From Lactobacillus corticis (GTDB lineage Bacteria > Bacillota > Bacilli > Lactobacillales > Lactobacillaceae): DNA of 53,741 nt. The stretch spans positions 1 to 53,741 of the forward strand of contig NZ_BMAY01000009.1 of assembly GCF_018327645.1 (NCBI RefSeq), read 5' to 3'. Below, piece by piece: positions 41,439-50,546 of this stretch. The translations under genes were made by a program, and so were the position numbers. Position 1 is the stretch's first letter. Every line of letters starts with the position of its first letter. The notes below the pieces were generated by a model. The model did no database searches, was not told the DNA's origin, and was given only the letters and a program-made list of their open reading frames with translations.

Positions 41439-42449
41439 TTAGTATTTAACTTGAACATTAAGTGCCTTATTTGGATTTGCTGCAAGCTCAATGCCTTCAA
41501 CTAATTTTTCCCAAGGTAATACCTTAGTTACCATTTTTTGAATGTTATTTACATTCTCACTAAAAATTTCAAAAACCGTTTCAACATCATTTGGTCGATA
41601 TCCACCAGAACCGATTACAGCCTGAGAAGCAAAAATCATTTGCAGCAGATTAATTTCTTGGTCTGCTTTATCAACGCCAATTAAGACGATCCGGCTGTCA
41701 ACTACTTTGCTGTCGAGGTAGTCTTGCAAAATTTCTGGCACGCCTACAGCGTCGATTGTGATGTTTATATTGGCTTGCGTTCCACCAAGACTCATCCCTG
41801 GTTTGAAATACTCTAATTGTTTTTGAGTTAAATTTTCTTTAGCTGAATATACTGTTGCAAAACCAAAACTACGTGCCAAAGATAAGCGATAATCACTATG
41901 ATCAACGATCATCACTTTAGTGCAGCCTAAATGTCTCAAGGCAAAGGCTGCAGCTATTCCAATGGTCCCAGCACCATAAACACAGGCATGGTCACCAGTT
42001 TGCGGATGGGCTCGTTTGACTGCTCGAGTAGCGACAGTAAATGGTTCCGTGAGCGCTGCTACTTCATTAGGGATTGTCGGTGGGACAAGATACAGATCAT
42101 GGTTGAGTTTCGCATTTTTTATTAATAAATATTCGGTAAAACCGCCAAGAGTGCCAGCTTTACTTGGATCGCCAGCTGCATATAACGGGTAGGGATATAC
42201 TCGTTGTCCGACTCGGAAATCAGTAACTGCGCTCCCAACTTCAACTATTTCAGAGACCATTTCATGGCCAAATTTGCTGCCTACACTGATCTTGTGGCCG
42301 GTCTTTGTACCATGTTCATAGACTGCAACATCAGATCCACAGATGCTAGAATTAAGATTATGAATCAAAACATCTTTAGGACCAGGTTTGGGTATAGCTG
42401 TTTCAATTAGATTAATATTTTTCTTTCCTAAATAGATTGCTGACCTCAT
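41439..42449 (-). CDS. Zinc-type alcohol/polyol dehydrogenase (MDR family)
   Basis: 336-residue medium-chain dehydrogenase of the sorbitol/threonine dehydrogenase group. Catalytic-zinc residues are in SSICGSDVAVYE (Cys, near residue 37) and GSKFGHEMVSEIVEVG (His-Glu, near residue 62); the Rossmann GAGTIGIAAAFALRHLG is near residue 158. The four structural-zinc cysteines common in ADHs are absent, as in sorbitol dehydrogenases. Acidic D after the second strand (VDHSDYRL) suggests NAD preference. It follows a TetR gene by 14 bases on the same strand; the substrate is unknown. Confidence 0.88.
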   Translation of the reverse strand: MRSAIYLGKKNINLIETAIPKPGPKDVLIHNLNSSICGSDVAVYEHGTKTGHKISVGSKFGHEMVSEIVEVGSAVTDFRVGQRVYPYPLYAAGDPSKAGTLGGFTEYLLIKNAKLNHDLYLVPPTIPNEVAALTEPFTVATRAVKRAHPQTGDHACVYGAGTIGIAAAFALRHLGCTKVMIVDHSDYRLSLARSFGFATVYSAKENLTQKQLEYFKPGMSLGGTQANINITIDAVGVPEILQDYLDSKVVDSRIVLIGVDKADQEINLLQMIFASQAVIGSGGYRPNDVETVFEIFSENVNNIQKMVTKVLPWEKLVEGIELAANPNKALNVQVKY

Positions 42450-42463
42450 TGCTGCTTTCTCCC

Positions 42464-42958
42464 TTACTTGCTTATTTTCATGCCTAGCAACTGTAATTTT
42501 TGATAAATGAGTTTGAAGATCTCCTCAGGGGATTCTTGATAACCATCATCAATCCATGCCTTGATAACTGCTCTGACGGCATTTCGCACAAAGACCTTAT
42601 CTAGTTTGCTGCTGTTAGCAGGGTAGGTCATCCATTCAGAAAAATTTTTATCTACTGACAGTTGTTGATCCAATCCCAAATTAAAAAATAGGCGATAGGT
42701 TTCTGGGTTATTGGCCATCTCAAGCAAAAAGTTGAGGAAAGATTTTTGCCGATCTTCTTTAATTTTTTCTTGGTACTGGTCAATAATATCTTGACGCAAT
42801 TGGTCAACCATTTCGTAGATGTCCTCATAGTTGGCGTAAAAAGTGGACCGATTGATTCCAGCTAATTTACAGATTTGAGTAACTTTCAACTGATCAATGG
42901 ATTTCTCAGTTAAAAGTTTGATAACTGCAGTCTGAATTTTTTTACGTGCAGCCGTCAT
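42464..42958 (-). CDS. TetR-family regulator
   Basis: 164-residue TetR-type protein. The helix-turn-helix covers LKVTQICKLAGINRSTFYANY (about residues 24-44). Short C-terminal domain. It precedes the dehydrogenase in the same transcript, so it likely autoregulates and controls that gene. Ribosome site GAGAGG-like (AAGAGAGGATAATCACC) before the ATG. Confidence 0.88.
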   Translation of the reverse strand: MTAARKKIQTAVIKLLTEKSIDQLKVTQICKLAGINRSTFYANYEDIYEMVDQLRQDIIDQYQEKIKEDRQKSFLNFLLEMANNPETYRLFFNLGLDQQLSVDKNFSEWMTYPANSSKLDKVFVRNAVRAVIKAWIDDGYQESPEEIFKLIYQKLQLLGMKISK

Positions 42959-43127
42959 GGTGATTATCCTCTCTTTTTCATATTTACCTTATGCTTTATT
43001 ATATTGGGATGGGAGGATGGCAACAACCAACACTTTTCTTAAATATGTTGGGTTGAAAGCCGGCAAGAAGTCGCTAATGTTGCTTTCAGTATTGCAAAGG
43101 GGGAGTTAGACGTTAAAGGCACCGATG

Positions 43128-43622
43128 CTATTTTGCCTCTTCTAACTTGAGGAGCGCCTTTTTTCTAGCTAAGCCACCAGAATACCCGGTTAGCTGGCCA
43201 CTAGTTCCCACCACGCGGTGACAAGGAATGATCAACATGATCGGATTGTGGGCAATTGCTCCGCCAACTGCGCGTGCTAAATTTTGACGGGGATGCGCGC
43301 CTTGGAGCTGGTCAGATAGCTGCTTGTACGTAGCAGTATCTCCGTATGGCACCGTCAGCAAGGCTTGATAGACCTTTTGCCGAAAAGGCGTCGTTTGCAG
43401 TTTTAGCTTTAATTGGGAAGGGTCAGGATTTTGGCCAGCAAAATATTGCGTTAACCAGTCAATCGCTGCTTGCCCTTGCCGGCTGCGGCCTTGAGGATAG
43501 GCAGCTAGGTCATAGCCAGCCCCAAAATATTTTTGATCATTAAACCAAAGTCCATAAAGTGCTTGATCATCAGCTAAGATTGTCATTTCGCCTAGGGGTG
43601 AAGTGTAGCGTGTAGTGTACAT
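43128..43622 (-). CDS. ogt: Methylated-DNA--protein-cysteine methyltransferase
   Basis: 164-residue Ogt-type repair protein. IIPCHRVVG (near residue 132) holds the suicide Cys; upstream VPYGDTATYKQLS is the helix-turn-helix region and AVGGAIAHNPI the recognition helix with the Asn hinge. It transfers O6-methyl from guanine to itself. The ATG at 43622 (MYTTRYTSPLG) follows GGAGG; an upstream open frame to 43853 is a chance extension overlapping the next gene's promoter. Confidence 0.93.
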   Translation of the reverse strand: MYTTRYTSPLGEMTILADDQALYGLWFNDQKYFGAGYDLAAYPQGRSRQGQAAIDWLTQYFAGQNPDPSQLKLKLQTTPFRQKVYQALLTVPYGDTATYKQLSDQLQGAHPRQNLARAVGGAIAHNPIMLIIPCHRVVGTSGQLTGYSGGLARKKALLKLEEAK

Positions 43623-43764
43623 GTGGACCTCCATATAAAAAATACTGGCAGTTATTGGCATTGACCAAGTAACTGCTTTTTCTTTATCATAGCAAGAAAT
43701 AGGCGATAAAAATATCAAGCTTTGGCTTTTCTTTGAGACGATTGTGGATGGGATGGTGGAAAAA

Positions 43765-43941
43765 ATGAAGACTTGGACCAAAGTGGTGCTTGCCCTGGTT
43801 GGCGGGGGCTGTTTAGATGGCTGGTTGCGATTTAGGACGGGTGAAGAAGGCAATTTGCTGGTTCATACGGTAGTGTTTTTGCTTGGTGCGGCAGTCTGCT
43901 GGGCGGGGGCAGAACTATTTGCCAGAATCCACCACGACTGA
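43765..43941 (+). CDS. Small membrane protein, unknown
   Basis: 58 residues from ATG 43765 (65 from GTG 43744). Two hydrophobic segments, TKVVLALVGGGCLDGWL and LLVHTVVFLLGAAVCWAGAEL, with a charged loop between (RFRTGEEG). The likely ribosome site is GGTGG, 5 bases before 43765. No family is recognised. It lies 25 bases before the next plus-strand gene. Confidence 0.45.
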   Translation: MKTWTKVVLALVGGGCLDGWLRFRTGEEGNLLVHTVVFLLGAAVCWAGAELFARIHHD

Positions 43942-43965
43942 TAATATGCTATTATTTTTAGTGTA

Positions 43966-44406
43966 ATGATCGTGGATGAAGAAAGCGAAAATAGAGCAAT
44001 GAGAATAATCAATAATGTTTTTTGGATTTACTATCTGTCAGACAAAGATCCTCAGTTTGATCCAAATAAAGTGGGAAAATGGATGTACTTCTTTTCAGAT
44101 AGAAATTTTATGGAGAAAATGTGCAAAGAAGCGATTGAAGAAGGCATCGTTCAAGAATGCAAGCATAGCAATGCCAATGACGGAGTTTCCTGTTTTTATT
44201 TAAATGATGATGATTTTGAGGGGCATAAAAAAGTAATTTCATTTTTCCTGAAAAACAAGCTGATCCGTAAGACTAAGACAGGGCGACTTTACAATATTTC
44301 CTTTAAGCATGATGAGCAGACCGAAGCAGGAGACTATGGCAAAAACTACCATTCCGATATCAAGTTAAATCAGTTTATTGATTTAGAAACTGGGGGATGG
44401 AAATAG
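43966..44406 (+). CDS. Hypothetical cytosolic protein
   Basis: 146 residues from ATG 43966, or 135 from ATG 43999 (MRIINNVFWIYY); neither has a strong ribosome site. It contains FFSDRNFMEKMCKEAIEEGI and a C-terminal FKHDEQTEAGDYGKNYHSDI. Mixed alpha/beta with winged-helix-like character in the middle (KKVISFFLKNKLIRKTKTGRLYNI), which might bind nucleic acid. It precedes the mcrB-like gene by 65 bases on the same strand and could belong to the defence cassette. Confidence 0.6.
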   Translation: MIVDEESENRAMRIINNVFWIYYLSDKDPQFDPNKVGKWMYFFSDRNFMEKMCKEAIEEGIVQECKHSNANDGVSCFYLNDDDFEGHKKVISFFLKNKLIRKTKTGRLYNISFKHDEQTEAGDYGKNYHSDIKLNQFIDLETGGWK

Positions 44407-44471
44407 GTTGCTAGTGGCATCTATTGCTCATTAATATTTAAAAGGATTTATCTAAACTTTGGAGAAGCAAT

Positions 44472-45911
44472 ATGTATAAAAATTTTGACTCAAATGATTT
44501 AAGCTATCGTGAATTCTTTTTCACCACAGCAGAAGACTTTGGTGGAAAAGGGCGATCCGGACTTAAATATGTCGCCAGAAAAAATGTGAATGATCCATTT
44601 CCAGCTAAGGGAGCTTACTTTGGCTGCATTAGTGAAGGTGAAGAAAAAAATGGAGCATATTCTGACTTAAGCATCGTTGTGTTTCCAAGTAATGAAGCTG
44701 ATGATCTCCAGGACCGGTGGATGATTGCTTTAGTGGTTGGGAGTCTCGGGTTTAAGAATGACTACGATCTTGTCACCTTGCCTGGAACTAGAAGGATGTT
44801 TACCAAGCACCTGCTTGGAAATGACCTAACAAAAGAATCATTTGTTAAAAACGACTTTTTAGACGTTGAATCACAAGATGGCTTCAAGAGTTTTTGTGAT
44901 AACAATGAAATCCCGGATACATTAGCTAATGCCATTAAGAATTATGGCAAAGTGATTTTGGCTGCTAGTGTAATTAATCCTAATAATGAATTGGCATGCA
45001 AAGAAACAATAGGACGTTACCTAGGTTTGTATGCAATGGTGCGTGATTGGCCAACCAGCAATGCTAAGCGGAAGAAAGTCCAAGAAGCCGTTCTAATTGA
45101 CGACAGTAAGCTAAATGAAGAAGCTGAAATTAAAAAGTTACTCGGTCAAAGAAAGTATGTAGTTTTGCAAGGTGCTCCTGGTACTGGTAAAACTCGGATG
45201 GCTAAAAAAATTACGGCAGAGAGTAGTAATGTCTTCTTTACGCAATTCCATGCTGAAACTTCATATAGTGACTTTGTCTATGGCATTCTTCCCAACGTTA
45301 ACGCTGAAAACTTGCAATATCAGGCACATGAGGGGATTTTTGTTCAGGCAATAAAAACTGCACAGGCAAAAGCAGATGAGCCCGTTTATTTAATCATTGA
45401 TGAAATTAACCGGGCTAACTTGGCTAGTGTCTTGGGGCCAGCTTTTTACTTATTTGAACCAACCATGGCAAATAGTGGCGTAAAAATTGAGGTTTGCCCA
45501 GGACTAGCATTAACCAAACTTCCAGAAAACTTGTATGTTATTGCCACCATGAACACTGCCGATAGAAGTTTGGCAGTTGTCGACTTTGCTTTAAGACGAC
45601 GGTTTGCTTGGTACACTTTGGTGCCACATGCTGTGAAGCCAGATAGCGGCTACAAATTCTGTCAAAAAGAGTTTAACGATATCAGTGATATTTTTGAAAA
45701 ATATGCGACTGATGAAGAGTTGAATTTGCAACCAGGCCAAGCATATTTTATTGTTTCAGAGCATGATCAAGGTGATGAAATTAAAACTCGCCTGCAGTAT
45801 GAAGTGATGCCTTTGATTAAGGAATACCTTGCTAACGGGATGTTGGCACGCTCAAAAGATGACTTTGTTGATTACTTCCGGCGCACCATCCATGAGGAGA
45901 TGTTTAGGTAA
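44472..45911 (+). CDS. mcrB: McrB-like AAA+ GTPase
   Basis: 479 residues. The C-terminal part (from about residue 220) is a McrB AAA+ motor: Walker A GAPGTGKTRMAK near residue 236, Walker B YLIIDEINRAN near 305, and the McrB signature MNTADRSLAVVDFALRRRF near 361. The N-terminal 200 residues (REFFFTTAEDFGGKGRSG..., RWMIALVVGSLGFKNDYDL) do not match McrB N-terminal domains I recall and should be the modified-DNA reader. It forms a hexamer that loads McrC. GGAGAAG precedes the ATG; the stop overlaps the mcrC start (TAATG). Confidence 0.92.
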   Translation: MYKNFDSNDLSYREFFFTTAEDFGGKGRSGLKYVARKNVNDPFPAKGAYFGCISEGEEKNGAYSDLSIVVFPSNEADDLQDRWMIALVVGSLGFKNDYDLVTLPGTRRMFTKHLLGNDLTKESFVKNDFLDVESQDGFKSFCDNNEIPDTLANAIKNYGKVILAASVINPNNELACKETIGRYLGLYAMVRDWPTSNAKRKKVQEAVLIDDSKLNEEAEIKKLLGQRKYVVLQGAPGTGKTRMAKKITAESSNVFFTQFHAETSYSDFVYGILPNVNAENLQYQAHEGIFVQAIKTAQAKADEPVYLIIDEINRANLASVLGPAFYLFEPTMANSGVKIEVCPGLALTKLPENLYVIATMNTADRSLAVVDFALRRRFAWYTLVPHAVKPDSGYKFCQKEFNDISDIFEKYATDEELNLQPGQAYFIVSEHDQGDEIKTRLQYEVMPLIKEYLANGMLARSKDDFVDYFRRTIHEEMFR

Positions 45912-47272
45912 TGAGTAAGTTGTTTTACAGCATGCCCTGCCTTTCAAGCTCTAGAGAATTTCATAAATTAGAGATCTACCAAGATTTTTTTGATAAAAAA
46001 GTCGATAAACGGTACTTGGAAGTGGCAGTGAGACGGTTCATCGAATTGAACCAAACTATGCTGGATTTTCTCGGGATTAAGGTTGTCACCCAGGGTGCGG
46101 GTGAAGGATTAACGATTGCTTTTCAGACTTCGAATTATATTGGGGCAATCCCATTAAAGATGCCATATGATGGCATTGCTCGCAAAGATTTTCAAGTATT
46201 ACCCAGGTTTGATCTGGGCAAAAATGTCTTTGCTGATTTAACCCAAATTTTGGCAAAGTTAGAGTTTTCAATCTCTCCAGAATTTGCAGATCAGCCACTG
46301 TGCAGTCCTATGCAACTTAAACCACCAGTTTATACAGAAGCGGTAAAATATCTTGATTTATTTGAAGCAGCTTACCGTTATACTTGGAGAAAGTTTGATA
46401 CTAGAAGGCACGACTATGCTTATCCGAAAGCTAGTACTGACTGGCAGAAGTATTCACTTACCAGTAGTGACCCTAGAAAGGCGTTAGTTTTTCCTGCGCG
46501 TGATAGCTTTTTAACAACCGATCACCTTGAATGGCGAAAGCTAAGATATGTCTTTGATTTAGCACGAGAAATCTTGCTTTCTGCTGATACTCCGGCCGAA
46601 ATTCGTTATCGCTATCTGACCAAAATAAATAATTTAACCAGGCAAGTAGCTAATATTCAGCCGCAGTTCACGAAAGAAGTTCAACTACGTGCCCATGATC
46701 CCAAATGTATTACTGAGGCCAAGCAGCAGGCCAATGTTGTGTTAAAAAATGGCAGCACCCAAAGTAATGCTTGGAGAATGGATATGGCTGAACTTTTTGA
46801 ACGCTATGTTCAAACCATTGCAGCTCAAGCAGCACGGGAATTATCTGGTAAAGTCTTTGCTAACGGTAAAATTCACGGCAGCGGTCATATTCCTTCATGG
46901 GGATTGAAATACCTAGAGCCGGATATTACCATTCGGATTGGTGAGCGACTTTATATGGCCGATGCCAAGTACAAGGCGAACTACTATGCTCGTTTAAATG
47001 AGAGTGAGATCCTGAAAGAAACTCATCGAGCAGATTTACATCAAATTCTGGCATATTGCTCATTTGAACCACAAAATACTGATAAGACGGGCATTTTGTT
47101 CTATCCGGCTAATGAAACTAGCTATCGCGTAATTGATTATTCAGCCGATCGATTAGGTGGCTTGGCCAATCGAGTTGTCATATGTGGTTTAGCATTTGGC
47201 TTAAAAGCGATGGATCAAGCACCGCAGCAAGTCAAGCAGTTATTGCAAGCTGAAGTGGTTGATGAAGTTTAA
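45911..47272 (+). CDS. mcrC: McrC-like nuclease subunit
   Basis: 453 residues. The N-terminal part holds the McrB-contacting domain (GLTIAFQTSNYIGAIPLKMP); the C-terminal part is a PD-(D/E)xK nuclease with MDMAELFERYVQ near residue 293 leading in, then LEPDITIRIGERLYMADAKYK-type core (Asp near 337, D-x-K near 352). All catalytic residues appear intact. Start coupled to mcrB. With McrB it should cut methylated or otherwise modified DNA. Confidence 0.92.
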   Translation: MSKLFYSMPCLSSSREFHKLEIYQDFFDKKVDKRYLEVAVRRFIELNQTMLDFLGIKVVTQGAGEGLTIAFQTSNYIGAIPLKMPYDGIARKDFQVLPRFDLGKNVFADLTQILAKLEFSISPEFADQPLCSPMQLKPPVYTEAVKYLDLFEAAYRYTWRKFDTRRHDYAYPKASTDWQKYSLTSSDPRKALVFPARDSFLTTDHLEWRKLRYVFDLAREILLSADTPAEIRYRYLTKINNLTRQVANIQPQFTKEVQLRAHDPKCITEAKQQANVVLKNGSTQSNAWRMDMAELFERYVQTIAAQAARELSGKVFANGKIHGSGHIPSWGLKYLEPDITIRIGERLYMADAKYKANYYARLNESEILKETHRADLHQILAYCSFEPQNTDKTGILFYPANETSYRVIDYSADRLGGLANRVVICGLAFGLKAMDQAPQQVKQLLQAEVVDEV

Positions 47273-47295
47273 TACATTCATTGAGGTAAATAACA

Positions 47296-49062
47296 TTGGA
47301 AAGAAAATTACCTGATCCAATTATCAAAAAATTTGAATACAGCGAAAAAGGATTAAATGAAATAAAGGAGCTAGACGAAAATAAGCCTAACGGTAAGCTC
47401 CTTTTGCGCTACCCAACAGTTTATGTTGTTAATGATAAAAATCAAAAAGTAAAGCAAAGAAACACGCAATATTCTGTGTATGTAGGTGAAACTAACAATA
47501 TAGTTCAAAGGACGACGCAACACTTGCATGAAGATCCCAAAAACAGGGATGATTGGAAAAAGTTATCCAAATCGAAGACTGCGCAAATTTACGTCATTGC
47601 CTACGGACACTTCAATAAATCTATGACTCTGGATATTGAAAACAGATTTATGTTGTATTTAGGCAGCGTGGAGAACGTCAAAGCCCTTTACAACCGGCGT
47701 ACTAATAGCCAAGATCAATATTATCCGGTAGAAGAAGTAGACGAAGTCTTCAACAATATTTGGACGAAATTGAATTACAAAGATAAGCATCTTTTTCCAG
47801 AAATGAAGCTTATCAGAGACTCGGCCTTGTTTAAAGCGTCACCATTCCACAAGCTGACTAACGAACAACTGAAAGCAAAAAACCAAATACTTCAAAAAGT
47901 GAAGGACGCAATGGATCGCAATGAAACAGGGCAATTAATCTTGGTTGAAGGAGAAGCGGGTGCTGGAAAAACCGTGCTCCTTAGCAATCTTTTTTATGAT
48001 CTGTGTAATCCGGATCCGATTGATAGAAAACCTGTTGAAGCTAGATTATTGGTTAATCATGATCAGCAACTTAAGATTTACCAAAATGTTGCTTCGAAAC
48101 TTGGCTTAGGAAAAGGGAAAGTAGATAAGCCAACAATTTTCATCAATAGTGAAAAGACAGAAGATAAACATGTTGATGTCATCTTAGTTGATGAAGGGCA
48201 TTTGCTCTGGACACAGGGTAAACAAGCTTATCGGGGAGAAAACCAACTGAAGGATTTGCAAAAGCGAGCAAGAATAGTAATTTTAGTTTTTGACCCAAAG
48301 CAGATTGTTCGGACGCAACAAATTTTGACTAGTGATGAGATTTCCTCATTGGAAAGTGAAGCTCATGAAAAAGACAACCTGATAACTTTGCATAATCAAC
48401 TCCGAATAGATGCAGATCCAGCTACCATTAATTGGTTAGATAATTTTATTGATAAGGGAATAGTAGGGACTTTGCCTACCGATTCGAAATATGATATTAA
48501 GGTCTTTGAAAGTCCGGCTAAATTGGAGCAAGCTATAAAAGCTAAAAATAAAGTTGATATTGATTCAGGGTACGCTAATGGTATTTCTAGAATCATCGCA
48601 ACTTTTGACTGGAAATTTTCTTCTGCTTCTAAACCAAAAGATGAGGATTATTGGATGGTAAAAGATTCTGCTTCCGATTGGAAGATGCCATGGAATGAGC
48701 AGAAAAAAGCCAAAAAGCGTGGGATTAATAAGAATTTATCTTGGGCTGAAAGGCCAGAAACGATAGATGAAGTTGGCTCAATTTACACGATTCAAGGCTC
48801 TGACTTAAACTATGCCGGCGTAATTATTGGGCCGAGCGTTGGTTACGAAAACGGCAAGATAGTTTATTATCCAGAAAAACATGCTAATAAGGATGCCGTA
48901 CAAAGACGAACTTTGGAAGACGGGAGTAAGAAAAGCTTTGCTCCAGAGTTAATTCGGAATGAATTAAATGTCTTGCTAACTCGGGGAGTCCATGGTTTGT
49001 ATATTTATGCGATGGATCCAAATTTGAGAAGAAAACTGAGCGAAGTTGCTAGAGGTAAATAA
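47296..49062 (+). CDS. GIY-YIG nuclease fused to DUF2075 helicase
   Basis: 588 residues. An N-terminal GIY-YIG domain (YSVYVGETNNIVQRTTQHL, residues 55-73, with Arg near 70 and a Glu in DIENRFMLYLG near 117 as metal ligand) is joined to a DUF2075 superfamily 1-like motor: Walker A EGEAGAGKTVLL near residue 220, Walker B DVILVDEGHLLW near 297, motif GSIYTIQGSDLNYAGV near 495, and RNELNVLLTRGVHG near 553. The start is TTG 47296, 7 bases after GAGGTA. It follows mcrC by 23 bases, so the three genes form an operon and it likely acts as an extra nuclease-helicase effector of the McrBC system. Confidence 0.9.
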   Translation: MERKLPDPIIKKFEYSEKGLNEIKELDENKPNGKLLLRYPTVYVVNDKNQKVKQRNTQYSVYVGETNNIVQRTTQHLHEDPKNRDDWKKLSKSKTAQIYVIAYGHFNKSMTLDIENRFMLYLGSVENVKALYNRRTNSQDQYYPVEEVDEVFNNIWTKLNYKDKHLFPEMKLIRDSALFKASPFHKLTNEQLKAKNQILQKVKDAMDRNETGQLILVEGEAGAGKTVLLSNLFYDLCNPDPIDRKPVEARLLVNHDQQLKIYQNVASKLGLGKGKVDKPTIFINSEKTEDKHVDVILVDEGHLLWTQGKQAYRGENQLKDLQKRARIVILVFDPKQIVRTQQILTSDEISSLESEAHEKDNLITLHNQLRIDADPATINWLDNFIDKGIVGTLPTDSKYDIKVFESPAKLEQAIKAKNKVDIDSGYANGISRIIATFDWKFSSASKPKDEDYWMVKDSASDWKMPWNEQKKAKKRGINKNLSWAERPETIDEVGSIYTIQGSDLNYAGVIIGPSVGYENGKIVYYPEKHANKDAVQRRTLEDGSKKSFAPELIRNELNVLLTRGVHGLYIYAMDPNLRRKLSEVARGK

Positions 49063-49065
49063 CCC

Positions 49066-49103
49066 CAAAAAACAACCAGTCCATTCAAGACTGGTTGTTT
49101 TTA
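49066..49103. terminator. Bidirectional terminator after the defence cassette
   Basis: AAAACAACCAGTC / GACTGGTTGTTTT stem, with T run rightward and A run leftward. Confidence 0.9.
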
Positions 49104-49106
49104 TAC

Positions 49107-50450
49107 CTAGTTTTCATCCAATTCCTGCACTATAACTTGCTTATTTTTCCGTCTAACCCAAGCAAAGACTGGCAAGCCCACCACCACAATTCCAATGAAC
49201 AAGACTACGCCAGCTGGATCATTGAGCAGCTCGCTGACAATGACAAACAAGCCACCAGCAATTGCCAAGATTGGCACAAAAGGATACAAAGGCGTGCTGA
49301 AAGGCCGGACAGGATTTTCCTTACGCAGCTTGAAGATGCCGAAAAATGCCAGCACATAGAAACAATAAATGGTGAAAACGCACAGGTCCGACAAACGATC
49401 AGGGTCAAAGCAAGTTAGCATCATGCCAGCCAGGGCAATGATCGAAATCGTCGCAACAACTGGTGATTTGCCTTTGGGAGTTAAATAGGCTAATTGACGT
49501 GAAAATGGCAAGTCCTGCCGTTTGGCCATGGCATAGACAATTCTGGGGAAAGTGATGATCTTCCCGTTCAGGGTGCCCAACATGGAAATAATGATTCCTA
49601 AAGTTAGCAGCTTGCCGCCGATTTGGCCAAAAGCCTTGGTGGCCAAGTAGGCCGTGGTATTTTCACCTAGTTTATTTATTAAGTTTGCCGGAATAAAACG
49701 AAAAATTCCGATCGTAATGAGGGCATAAATGAGCAAAACTGCGGTAATTCCCAGGATGATTACTTTGGGCAAAACTTTTTGCGGATTTTTCATTTCACCG
49801 CCTAAATTGGCAATTAAAATCCAGCCGTCATAGGCGAACAAGGTGGCAAGGACAGCCACGCCAAAGTTGCCGCCGGTTTGGTGAACTTCCCCGATGGTCT
49901 GGTTTAAGGCATCATTTTGTCCCCAGAATAAGCCAAAGATAATGATGGCGAAAATGGGGATCATCTTGCCGATAGTGGTGATAATTGAAAAAGCAGCTCC
50001 GACCTGATTGTCAAAAAAGTTGATTAGTCCGACTAAGATGATTAGCAATAAGGCGATGGGGATGCGCCAAGTTGTGCTAATGCCGAGAAAATTGCAGACC
50101 AGGATCGCCGTAAAACCGGCAACGGCAGCAATTATCGCCGGACCGTAGACAATGACCTGCATCCAACCCGCCAAAAAGCCTAAAGTCCGGCCATAAAGCT
50201 TTTCAAGGTAAACATAAAGCCCGCCAGTATACGGCATTTGCGCGCCAATTTCTGCAATGGTTAAGCCGGCTGCCAAAGTAATAATCCCGCCAAAAATCCA
50301 AGCCGCAATGGCCAGCGTGGAATTTTCCGCACTTGCTAAGACGGAAGCCTGTTTGAAAAAGATGCCTGAACCAATAATTGTCCCGATGACAATCGCAATG
50401 GCTGAACCAAAGCCTAACGTTCTTCTGAGTTGATTATCTTGCTTGTCCAT
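49107..50450 (-). CDS. APC-family amino acid permease (serine/threonine exchanger type)
   Basis: 447 residues, 12 membrane segments. GFGSAIAIVIGTIIGSGIFF (about residues 14-33) is the conserved first helix of LAT/SteT-type APC permeases, and PYTGGLYVYLEKLYG near residue 73 is the family loop. SteT-like carriers exchange serine and threonine with aromatic amino acids. The leader peptide upstream has six consecutive Ser codons, which supports serine as its regulatory amino acid. GGGAG precedes the ATG. Confidence 0.88.
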   Translation of the reverse strand: MDKQDNQLRRTLGFGSAIAIVIGTIIGSGIFFKQASVLASAENSTLAIAAWIFGGIITLAAGLTIAEIGAQMPYTGGLYVYLEKLYGRTLGFLAGWMQVIVYGPAIIAAVAGFTAILVCNFLGISTTWRIPIALLLIILVGLINFFDNQVGAAFSIITTIGKMIPIFAIIIFGLFWGQNDALNQTIGEVHQTGGNFGVAVLATLFAYDGWILIANLGGEMKNPQKVLPKVIILGITAVLLIYALITIGIFRFIPANLINKLGENTTAYLATKAFGQIGGKLLTLGIIISMLGTLNGKIITFPRIVYAMAKRQDLPFSRQLAYLTPKGKSPVVATISIIALAGMMLTCFDPDRLSDLCVFTIYCFYVLAFFGIFKLRKENPVRPFSTPLYPFVPILAIAGGLFVIVSELLNDPAGVVLFIGIVVVGLPVFAWVRRKNKQVIVQELDEN

Positions 50451-50468
50451 ATTTTTTCTCCCAAAACA

Positions 50469-50521
50469 AAAAGCCTAAATTTGCCAGTCACTCTGCTGCA
50501 AGTGACTAGTAAATTTAGGCT
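50469..50521 (-). terminator. Attenuator hairpin before the permease
   Basis: Minus-strand AGCCTAAATTT pairs with AAATTTAGGCT around an inner TAGTCACT/AGTGACT stem, followed by TTTTTGTTTT, and ends 15-20 bases before the permease start. Together with the leader peptide gene just upstream it forms an intrinsic attenuator. Confidence 0.85.
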
Positions 50522-50546
50522 GCTGAGCTCAAATTTTTAAGGTATA

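Noticed and set aside
43128..43853. 241-residue version of the Ogt gene
   Set aside because: The added 77 residues have no family match and the GGAGG site supports the start at 43622.
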